Source of the DNA: CANDYO01 sp049653745
GTDB taxonomy: Bacteria > Pseudomonadota > Alphaproteobacteria > Rickettsiales > CANDYO01
Direction of reading: 5' to 3'
NCBI GenBank assembly: GCA_049653745.1
Contig: JBASGW010000061.1
Location: forward strand, 1 to 41,805
Length of the DNA: 41,805 bases
Both the position numbers and the translations under genes were made by a program. Shown here piece by piece: positions 24,156 to 31,679 of the stretch (positions within the stretch are counted from its first letter, which is position 1; the number at the start of each line of letters is the position of its first letter). Under the pieces are notes generated by a model, which was not told the DNA's origin, ran no database searches, and worked only from the letters and a program-made list of their open reading frames with translations.

Positions 24156-26237
24156 ATGATAAAAAGTTTAACTAGCATTCCAGGGTTGGGTCCTAAAACT
24201 CAAGAAACTTTAAATCGATTAAATATAAATACTCTTAATGATTTGTTATGGCATTTTCCCAGTAACATAATCCATAAAAATCTTTACCCATCAATTTTCT
24301 CTCTGAATGAGGGAGAATTAGTAATTCTGCGTTTAAAAATAATTGCCATAGATCAATTTAGTAATGCTAAATTTTCTCGAAATAAACCATTTAAAATTTA
24401 CTGTGAGAATGAAACAGGAAAATTACAATTGGTGTTTTTTAATTATCATCCACAATATTTGCTTAATTGGGCTAAAATAGATAGTGAGATTATAGCTATA
24501 GGAAAAATGGAAGTCTTTATTGGACATAAGCAAATTAACCATCCAGAAATAATAAATCCACTAAAACCTAACTTTACTATTGCTAAGAATGAAGTTATTT
24601 ATCCTTTAACTTATGGGATAACCAATAAGCAATTACAAAAATATATAAGCTTTGCTTTAAATGAGATGCCACAATTAGAAGAATGGTTAGATTCTCAAGT
24701 GCTTCAAAATTTTGGTTGGGATGATTTTAAAACCTCTTTAGAAAAACTTCATAACCCTAAAAATATTACGGAAATAGCATTAGATTCTAAAGCTAAGCAA
24801 AGAGTCGCTTATGATGAATTATTGGCAACTCAGCTCATGATAAATATTTTACGTTATTATAAAAATCAGCATGAAGGTAGAAAAATTTTAGCTTCAGGTC
24901 AGTTACTACAAAGGTTTCTAGATAACTTACCTTTTGAGTTAACTCCTGGTCAATTAGAAGCAATTAAGCAGATAAGCTGTGATCAGAATTCGGGCAAAAA
25001 AATGTCTAGATTATTACAAGGTGATGTTGGCTGTGGCAAAACCATGGTTGCATTTGCAGCAATGCTGAATGCTGTGGAAAGCAAAGCTCAAGCTGTATTG
25101 ATGGCGCCAACAGATGTGTTGGCAAATCAATTATTCTTAAATTTAGAGAAATTCTTTACTGATTTACCAGTTAAATATGCTCTGTTAACAGGGAAAACTA
25201 AAACAAAAGAACGGCAGAGAATTTTATCTGAGTTAGCGCTAGGCGAGATTGATATTTTGGTTGGAACTCATGCTGTATTTCAAGAAAAAGTAATTTTTAA
25301 AGACTTAGCTTTAGTGGTGATAGATGAGCAGCATCGTTTTGGAGTTAACCAAAGACTAAGCCTGCTGGGTAAAGGAAATAAAGCTGATTTATTAATAATG
25401 TCAGCAACTCCCATTCCCAGAAGTTTAAGTTTAGCTCTTTATGGTGATATGGAAATAACTAGAATTATGCAAAAGCCTAAATCTAGAATACCTATAAAAA
25501 CTTCAATTATACCTAAAAATAAATTAAACGATCTTATAGCTTCTTTAGATCATATAATTCAAGATGGAGGGAAAATCTACTGGGTGTGCCCTTTAATTGT
25601 TGAAGGAGAGGAAGTAGAAGCTGATATTAAGTCAGTAAAAATTGCTGCCGAAACCAGAAAAAATGTTTTAGAAAAATTCTACCCTAATATAGTAGGCTTA
25701 ATACATGGAAAGCTTGATAATATTTCTAAACAAGAAAGTTTAGATAAGTTTATTAATAGTGAATATAAAATCTTAGTGGCAACTACAGTAATTGAAGTGG
25801 GGGTTGATGTAGCTGATGCCACCGTAATGATTATTGAAAATGCTGAAAGTTTTGGCCTATCGCAATTGCATCAATTACGAGGAAGAGTGGGTAGAGGAGC
25901 TAAGGCTTCTAACTGTATTTTACTTTATAATCCACCAATAAGTGAAACCTCCTGGCAGCGTTTAAAAATACTCAAAGAAACAGAAGATGGTTTTTTACTA
26001 GCTGAAGAAGATTTAAAATTGAGAGGTAGTGGAGATATAATTGGTACTAAACAAAGTGGATTGCCAGATTTTAAAGTGGTTGATTTAATGCTGCATCATC
26101 ACTTTATAACTCTTGCTAATGAGCAAGCTAAGAAAATATTAGCCGAAGATCCTTTGATGCAGCATGAAACTAATCAGAAATATCGCCATTTATTAGAAGT
26201 TTTTGGTTATAACCAACAAAAATCTCTTGTTAATTAG
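24156..26237 (+). CDS. recG: ATP-dependent DNA helicase RecG
   Basis: Remodels stalled replication forks and branched recombination intermediates. At 693 aa it has normal length. The N-terminal wedge/OB domain (about 1-230) begins with SIPGLGPKTQETLNRL. Helicase motif I is GDVGCGKT (289-296), motif II is DEQH (390-393), motif III is SATPIPRSL, and motif VI is QLRGRVGRG. The RecG-type C-terminal TRG region reads LRGSGDIIGTKQSGLPDFKVVDL. A TATAAT at 24132-24137 lies 18 bp before the ATG without a clear -35. It converges with the OTU gene 8 bp after its stop. Confidence 0.97.
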   Translation: MIKSLTSIPGLGPKTQETLNRLNINTLNDLLWHFPSNIIHKNLYPSIFSLNEGELVILRLKIIAIDQFSNAKFSRNKPFKIYCENETGKLQLVFFNYHPQYLLNWAKIDSEIIAIGKMEVFIGHKQINHPEIINPLKPNFTIAKNEVIYPLTYGITNKQLQKYISFALNEMPQLEEWLDSQVLQNFGWDDFKTSLEKLHNPKNITEIALDSKAKQRVAYDELLATQLMINILRYYKNQHEGRKILASGQLLQRFLDNLPFELTPGQLEAIKQISCDQNSGKKMSRLLQGDVGCGKTMVAFAAMLNAVESKAQAVLMAPTDVLANQLFLNLEKFFTDLPVKYALLTGKTKTKERQRILSELALGEIDILVGTHAVFQEKVIFKDLALVVIDEQHRFGVNQRLSLLGKGNKADLLIMSATPIPRSLSLALYGDMEITRIMQKPKSRIPIKTSIIPKNKLNDLIASLDHIIQDGGKIYWVCPLIVEGEEVEADIKSVKIAAETRKNVLEKFYPNIVGLIHGKLDNISKQESLDKFINSEYKILVATTVIEVGVDVADATVMIIENAESFGLSQLHQLRGRVGRGAKASNCILLYNPPISETSWQRLKILKETEDGFLLAEEDLKLRGSGDIIGTKQSGLPDFKVVDLMLHHHFITLANEQAKKILAEDPLMQHETNQKYRHLLEVFGYNQQKSLVN

Positions 26238-26245
26238 GGCGTAAT

Positions 26246-27283
26246 CTAGCCAGAATATCCAATTGCATTTTCATAAAAAATGAAATAGCCTAAAGCAGCT
26301 ATGCTGGCTACAACAGTAAATCCACTTACTCCATGGTTATTATTATATAAACTATCTGCATCTTGATTATGGAACCTATCTGATAGATTCTCTCTTACTT
26401 CGTTTAGCTCCTCTTGTTGTATTTGTTCTGGATTTGATGCTGATTGTCCATAAAAGATATTAGCTAAGTTGGCTCTTACAGAGTTTAATGAATCTAGAAT
26501 AGGAGTTTGGATAATAATGCTATCTTGATCTATATTAGAAAAGGAGTTTTGGATAAAAGCTTGGTTTAATAAGAATGAAGATGAGGAATCAAGTGCGGTA
26601 TAATCTTGTTCTGTTGTTTCTTGATCATTTTCGTCAAAGTCTGAGCTTATTTCCATATGGGCAGTAGCATCAGCTTCAAAATCATCTTCTTGAGGTGCCG
26701 CTATTGGAGTTAAAAACACATAATGGCCACCTGTAAAGCCAATATTTATTGTTTCAGAAGAGCCTCCTTCGATTACAGTGGGTTGATGTGCCATTCTGGT
26801 ATAAATGTAAATGTTAATATCAAGCGCTTGGGCCAAGGCACGAATTGCAGCTTCATCGGCTGGCTGGCCATCTTGTCTTAAGTTTTGTAGATAAGTTTCT
26901 GCCTCAATAGGGTTTTCTTCTCTACCTAATAAAAAAGGTGCAAAATCATTAATATTGATTTCTATATAATTAGCAGCCATCTCTCTTAAATTTGCAGGAT
27001 TATGGTTATTATTGGCATTTTGTTGATTTAGAGTTTCAGCAATCACTTGAAAGAAGCAGTTGCCATCCCATTCTGCGTCTCTAATATTAAACCTAGCGCT
27101 TCTTAGGGCCACCACAAAATTTGTAGCATCTTCTGAAGCTTGGGGATAGTTTTCTCGTAAATAGTTAACTATATTTGGATCAGTGGGCTCTTGGAGGTTA
27201 TATAGACTATTAAAGGTTCTAAAAATAAAAGCCTTAAGTTCTCTTATATTTTCTGGAATAGCTATTGAGTTAGCATTTAACAT
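26246..27283 (-). CDS. OTU-type cysteine protease (putative deubiquitinase) with C-terminal membrane tail
   Basis: A 345-aa protein with an OTU domain at about 60-195. Catalytic Cys76 lies in DGNCFF (73-78), with D73 ahead of it as usual, and the catalytic His is H187 in GHYVF. OTU enzymes cleave ubiquitin from proteins in eukaryotes; in bacteria they are mostly effectors or symbiont factors. Residues 200-310 are acidic and low-complexity and hold two similar 18-residue segments (266-283 and 293-310, pattern LNxVRxNL...F..Q.A). A hydrophobic segment (about 319-340) close to the C-terminus would anchor it in a membrane. No N-terminal signal peptide is seen. Host-directed function is inference; the fold assignment rests on the catalytic motifs and their spacing. 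Confidence 0.78.
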   Translation of the reverse strand: MLNANSIAIPENIRELKAFIFRTFNSLYNLQEPTDPNIVNYLRENYPQASEDATNFVVALRSARFNIRDAEWDGNCFFQVIAETLNQQNANNNHNPANLREMAANYIEININDFAPFLLGREENPIEAETYLQNLRQDGQPADEAAIRALAQALDINIYIYTRMAHQPTVIEGGSSETINIGFTGGHYVFLTPIAAPQEDDFEADATAHMEISSDFDENDQETTEQDYTALDSSSSFLLNQAFIQNSFSNIDQDSIIIQTPILDSLNSVRANLANIFYGQSASNPEQIQQEELNEVRENLSDRFHNQDADSLYNNNHGVSGFTVVASIAALGYFIFYENAIGYSG

Positions 27284-27351
27284 TTACTTTATTATCCATT
27301 TAATTATTATTTATTAATAATTTTACACAAAAGCAATAAAATTGCAAATAA

Positions 27352-28287
27352 TTATTTATAAATCTGATCAAATACACCATTCTCAGAAAAATGCTGTTTT
27401 TTAAATTCAGGCCAATTAATAGTTTCTTCTTTAATTAGCGCTCTGTTTAAAACATAAGCATTATCTTTATAGCCGTAATAATAATTTTTTTTAATTATTT
27501 CTTGTCCTTTAGATGAGAATAAAAATTCAATATATTGATTTGCCAAATTTTGATAATTCTTTTTATTTTTAATTATGGTAGCTACAGGAATATCAATTTT
27601 TATACTAATTGAAGGATAAATTATCTCATAATTCGGATCTAATTTAGCAATTATAAATTTTGCTTCGCTCTCCCAAGTTATTAACACATCTCCTAAATTG
27701 CGCTTTAAAAAAGTTACGGCTGATCCTCTGGCAGTGGAATCTAAAACAGGGGCGTTATGATATAATTTAGCCATAAAATCTTTAGCCAGCTCTAAATTAT
27801 TAGGATGAATTTTATTAGCATAAATCCAGGCCGCAGCATAATTCCATAAAGCTCCACCAGAAGTTTTGGGATTAGGGGTTATTACTTTAATATTAGTGCG
27901 AATTAAATCATTCCAATCTTTTATATTTTTAGGATTATTTTTAGGCACTAAAAAAACAATACTGGTGCTTAAGGGAGCTGAGTTATTAGGAAATAAGTCT
28001 CTCCAATTATTTGCAACCATTCCTTTTTCTGCGAGTAAGTCCATATGGTAGGGCAGGGCAAGAGAAACTACGTCTGCAGGCAATCCATGAAGTACTGCAG
28101 CAGTTTGTTTTCCTGAACCTCCATGGGATTGACGAATCTTATTTATAGAATCATATTCTTTAATAAACTCAGAATTGATTTCTTTAAATAATTCACGAGT
28201 TACATCAAAAGAAACATGCAAAAAAGGTTTTTCTGCTTGTGCTGAAAATGCCAATAAATTGAGGATAAGAAAAATTCGAGATAGCAT
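27352..28287 (-). CDS. Sulfate/thiosulfate-type ABC substrate-binding protein (orphan)
   Basis: A 311-aa periplasmic binding protein of the Sbp/CysP family. The signal peptide (residues 1-18) ends at SAQA. Family motifs are SHGGSGKQ (54-61), ADVVSLALPY (71-80), NPKTSGG (139-145) and ITWESEA, all typical of sulfate or thiosulfate binders. No permease or ATPase gene (cysT/W/A) lies in the window, so its transporter is elsewhere or absent. A TATAAT-like element lies within an AT-rich upstream region shared with the SRP RNA promoter. The ligand could be another oxyanion. Confidence 0.85.
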   Translation of the reverse strand: MLSRIFLILNLLAFSAQAEKPFLHVSFDVTRELFKEINSEFIKEYDSINKIRQSHGGSGKQTAAVLHGLPADVVSLALPYHMDLLAEKGMVANNWRDLFPNNSAPLSTSIVFLVPKNNPKNIKDWNDLIRTNIKVITPNPKTSGGALWNYAAAWIYANKIHPNNLELAKDFMAKLYHNAPVLDSTARGSAVTFLKRNLGDVLITWESEAKFIIAKLDPNYEIIYPSISIKIDIPVATIIKNKKNYQNLANQYIEFLFSSKGQEIIKKNYYYGYKDNAYVLNRALIKEETINWPEFKKQHFSENGVFDQIYK

Positions 28288-28430
28288 AAAAATTACAAAA
28301 ATAATTATTTAAAAATATTATAATATAGATCTTCTAAAGATTATAGAAAAAAGAAGCTTTAAACCAGCATTGATATTTTAGAAAATCACCTATATTTAGC
28401 TAAAATACAGATGATCCTTTCTCTTATCTC

Positions 28431-28459
28431 TTGCTATGGAGAGTAATTTATTTTAATAT
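28431..28459 (+). promoter_or_regulatory. Promoter of the SRP RNA gene
   Basis: TTGCTA (28431-28436) and TAATAT (28454-28459) are 17 bp apart. The -10 ends 7 bp before the first base of the RNA's terminal stem, exactly where transcription should begin. Confidence 0.65.
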
Positions 28460-28466
28460 GAGCTAG

Positions 28467-28552
28467 GCTAGTAGTGGATATTTGAGCTATGAGAACTCGG
28501 TCAGGTTCGAAAGAAAGCAGCCGTATTATAGATTCGGTAGGTCGCTACTAGC
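28467..28552 (+). ncRNA. ffs: 4.5S-type signal recognition particle RNA
   Basis: RNA scaffold of the bacterial SRP that binds Ffh and targets membrane proteins to FtsY and SecYEG. The highly conserved domain IV core is present: GGTCAGGTT (28499-28507), then the tetraloop region and AGAAAGCAGCC (28511-28521). The ends pair over 10 bp with one G-U (28467-28476 with 28543-28552), giving a hairpin of about 86 nt. The location just before dnaX matches the ffs-dnaX neighbourhood in alphaproteobacteria. A T-rich stretch follows the 3' end. Ends are estimated to within a few nt. Confidence 0.9.
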
Positions 28553-28578
28553 TTTAATTTAAGCTTAATGGTGTTTTT

Positions 28579-30150
28579 ATGAATAAAAATTATTTGGTTT
28601 TGGCGCGTAAGTATAGACCACTTAATTTTGCTGATCTTAAAGGACAAGATTTTGTAATCACCACAATAATCAATGCAATTAAACTTAATCGTGTTGCTCA
28701 TACTATATTACTTACTGGTATTAGAGGCAGCGGGAAAACAACAACCGCTAGAATTATTGCTAAAACTTTAAACTGCAGCAGTCCAATTATAGAAGAAAAA
28801 TTAGTTGTTCCTTGCGGCGTTTGCAATAATTGTCAATCTTCATTCGCTGGTAAACATCCAGATATTATTGAGCTTGATGCAGCTAGTCGCACTGGTGTTA
28901 ATGATGCCAGAGAAATTATTGAAAATTCTAACTATCTACCACTTCTAGGAAAATATAAGATATTTATTATTGATGAAGTGCACATGCTTTCAACCAGTGC
29001 TTTTAATGCACTGCTTAAAACTTTGGAAGAGCCCCCAGAGCATGTTAAATTTATTTTTGCTACCACGGAACTTAGAAAAATTCCAATAACTATTTTATCT
29101 AGATGTCAGAAATTTGAATTAAAACGTTTGAACAATGAGCAATTAGTGGCTCATCTGCAAGATATTTTAATCAAAGAAGAAGTTGAGGCTTCAGAAGATG
29201 CTTTAAAGCTAATAGCTGTGCATGCGGAAGGGTCGGTTCGAGATAGTTTGTCTCTGCTTGATCTAGTGATTGCCAATGCAAACAAACAGCAAATTACTAA
29301 AGCTATGGTTATGGATTTACTAGGCTTTAGTAATAACACTAAAGTAATATTATTGTTTAAAGCTATTATTGCTGGCTTAGCTATTGATGCTTTGAAAGCA
29401 ATAAATGAGTTTTATTATGAAGGGAAAGATTTAGTTCAGGTTTTTCAGCAATTTTTAGAATTAGTGCATAATATTAGTAAAAGTAAACTTAATGCTAATA
29501 CTTCAGATTTTGCTTATAGTAATGAAGAGTTAAAAGAAATAGAGGCTCTTGCTAATAACTGTAGCATTACCACTTTAACTATAATTTGGCAAATGATCCT
29601 TAAAGGGATTAACGAAATGAGAATTTCAAATAATCAGCTTATTGCTGCTGAAATGCTGATAATTCGTTTATGTCATTTAAGTAATATACCAACTCCTACA
29701 GCTTTAATTGAAAAAATAGAAAGCGGCTCTTTAGGAGAATTTGCAGAAAATAGTAATTCATTAGTGCATGCCATTTCGCATAAGCCTAAATTAAGCATCA
29801 ATAATTTTGAAGAATTAACTCAATTATTTCACCATCATAGAGAAATGCTGCTATATCAATATTTAGTTAATGACGTGCACTTAATTGAATTTGAGCCGCT
29901 GAAAATTAAAGTGCGCCACACTAATAGTGTGCCGCTTCATTTCGTTAAAAAAGTGATGGCCTTTTTAGAAGAGTGGACTGGTGATAAATGGTCTATTTTA
30001 GTTGCTTCAGAAGAAGGGAGTCCAACTTTATCAACTCAAGCAGAAGAGACAAAGCTAAAACAAATTGAGCAGTTTAAGCAGCATGAATTGGTAAAAGATA
30101 TATTAACAAATTTTCCTAGCGCAGAAGTTAAAGACATAATTAAGCATTAG
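28579..30150 (+). CDS. dnaX: DNA polymerase III subunits tau/gamma
   Basis: AAA+ clamp-loader ATPase of the replicative polymerase. At 523 aa the AAA+ core has Walker A GIRGSGKT (47-54), a zinc module C66/C79/C82/C85, Walker B IIDEVH (130-135), sensor 1 ATTE (161-164) and the SRC arginine-finger motif (174-176). The remaining C-terminal part is long enough for tau but lacks an obvious A-rich slippery sequence for gamma, which I did not find. It starts 27 bp after the SRP RNA. The recombination genes ybaB and recR that often follow dnaX are not here; an MFS gene converges instead. Confidence 0.96.
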   Translation: MNKNYLVLARKYRPLNFADLKGQDFVITTIINAIKLNRVAHTILLTGIRGSGKTTTARIIAKTLNCSSPIIEEKLVVPCGVCNNCQSSFAGKHPDIIELDAASRTGVNDAREIIENSNYLPLLGKYKIFIIDEVHMLSTSAFNALLKTLEEPPEHVKFIFATTELRKIPITILSRCQKFELKRLNNEQLVAHLQDILIKEEVEASEDALKLIAVHAEGSVRDSLSLLDLVIANANKQQITKAMVMDLLGFSNNTKVILLFKAIIAGLAIDALKAINEFYYEGKDLVQVFQQFLELVHNISKSKLNANTSDFAYSNEELKEIEALANNCSITTLTIIWQMILKGINEMRISNNQLIAAEMLIIRLCHLSNIPTPTALIEKIESGSLGEFAENSNSLVHAISHKPKLSINNFEELTQLFHHHREMLLYQYLVNDVHLIEFEPLKIKVRHTNSVPLHFVKKVMAFLEEWTGDKWSILVASEEGSPTLSTQAEETKLKQIEQFKQHELVKDILTNFPSAEVKDIIKH

Positions 30151-30165
30151 TACGAGGTGGTTAAC

Positions 30166-31374
30166 TTAAGAATTTTTTTTAAGATTAGCTAAAATTATTT
30201 TCTTCTCTACTTTATTTAATAATAAAGGTGATCCAAGAAACAAGATGAGTGCAATTAAAGCAACTATATTCATATTAGTTAAATGACCATTATTTTCAGT
30301 TACTAAAATCATAGAGGTTAACACGGCCCCTAGAGATGAAGCAATATGCTGAACACAAGATATAATAGACATGAATCCAGCTCGATCATTTGAGGATGGA
30401 ACTTTAGAGAAAAGTGTGTAGTTAGACACATTCCTAACCGCCATTCCAATCATAAATGGGGAGAATAATAATAAAATCGGTACATAATCTACTTTAAAAA
30501 TTATTCCTAAAACTAGAGTAAATAATATAAATATATTAGCTAATGCTGTGGTTAAAAAAGATGAAGTTTTATCTATGAATTTTCCTGCTAAATGCATAGC
30601 AAAAAAACTTCCTAAGCCGCCCAAAAAGTATATTTGTCCTATGTCGTCTCTAGGGAAGTTCATATTCGCTTGAATGAAAGGAGAAATATAAGGAATAATC
30701 ATAAAAGCTGCCATCGATCCAAGGCAAGTAGATAAGAATACTAGTAAATACTTAGAGTTTCCAAATAAACTAAGATAAGTCACTTTATTTTCTTTGGCTG
30801 AAGCTTTGTGGATATTGATTTGTGGCATAAAACCAACTATTAAAATAATGGCTATAATGCATAATAATGCAACCATATAAAAACTCATATGCCATCCAAA
30901 GTGAGTAGAAATTTCTAAACCTATAGGCACGCCAAATATAGCAGCTAAAGAGAAGCCACTCATCACTTTTCCCATCACTTCACCACGTCTTTTTTCGGCA
31001 AATAAATCGCTTACAACGGCGAAGCATATTGAAGTTGCTGGGCCACCAAAAATACCAGCTAAAAATCTTGAAGCTAACATGCTATGTATATTCCAGGCAA
31101 AGCTTGATAAAATATTAGCTATGGTTAAGCCTAGAAGAGCAATAATTAAAACTTTTTTTCGTTCAAAGCGGTCAATAATAGTGGAGCTTAAAATTCCTGA
31201 AATTGCAGCGGCAATAGTGTAGCTACTGGCAAGCCAGCCCAGATTAGCATTTGATATTCCTAACTCTTGGGTAAAATCAGGCCCTAAAGGCATAACTATC
31301 ATAAAATCCAATACGTCAATAAATTGGATTAAAAATAAAATTAGGATAACAAGTTTTTCAGAAAAATGATTCAT
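30166..31374 (-). CDS. MFS transporter, drug/sugar-efflux-like
   Basis: A 402-aa major facilitator with 12 predicted segments. The DHA1/AraJ-like features are LGWLASSYTIAAAISGILSS, motif A IIDRFERKKVLI (about 64-75) and FLAGIFGGPATSICFAVVSDLFAEKRRGEVMG. This suggests proton-coupled export of small molecules; the substrate is unknown. It is convergent with dnaX (15-bp gap between stops) and has a free upstream region of 305 bp before the LRR gene. It is unrelated in detail to the YcaD-like transporter of this window. Confidence 0.87.
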   Translation of the reverse strand: MNHFSEKLVILILFLIQFIDVLDFMIVMPLGPDFTQELGISNANLGWLASSYTIAAAISGILSSTIIDRFERKKVLIIALLGLTIANILSSFAWNIHSMLASRFLAGIFGGPATSICFAVVSDLFAEKRRGEVMGKVMSGFSLAAIFGVPIGLEISTHFGWHMSFYMVALLCIIAIILIVGFMPQINIHKASAKENKVTYLSLFGNSKYLLVFLSTCLGSMAAFMIIPYISPFIQANMNFPRDDIGQIYFLGGLGSFFAMHLAGKFIDKTSSFLTTALANIFILFTLVLGIIFKVDYVPILLLFSPFMIGMAVRNVSNYTLFSKVPSSNDRAGFMSIISCVQHIASSLGAVLTSMILVTENNGHLTNMNIVALIALILFLGSPLLLNKVEKKIILANLKKNS

Positions 31375-31679
31375 CTTTAATTATAATTAATGATTTATTT
31401 TTATCTTTGTATTTGATTTTTTAATAAACTGCAACAAATTTAAGTTCTTTGATATCGCTAGATGTTATAATTTATGGCTAAATAAAATAATGATGTTACT
31501 AGCATGGTAATAGAATTCCCAGAGAATGAGTTTTTAGTCAATCTAATCTTAGATATTTTATTAGTGTTCTAATATATTAAAATCTATGTAAAAATAATAA
31601 TTTATAATTCCAGTTTTTTATCTTATAATAATCAAAACTAAGGATATACCTAGAATAATAAATTTAAAAGGAGAGAGCT
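31375..31679. other. Intergenic region between the MFS and LRR genes
   Basis: A 305-bp AT-rich gap. It contains a TG-extended -10 (TGTTATAAT, 31463-31471, plus strand), a 22-codon open frame with ATG at 31504 ending at 31572, and a second TATAAT at 31624-31629 followed by a strong GGAGAG Shine-Dalgarno for the LRR gene. No complete gene or RNA is recognisable. Confidence 0.5.
31624..31629 (+). promoter_or_regulatory. -10 box proximal to the LRR gene
   Basis: A perfect TATAAT lies 50 bp before the LRR ATG, with only a weak TTTATA 17 bp upstream (31601-31606). Confidence 0.38.

Noticed and set aside
28501..28701. Minus-strand open frame across the SRP RNA and dnaX start
   Set aside because: It lies opposite a well-supported RNA and a well-supported gene and has no recognisable product.
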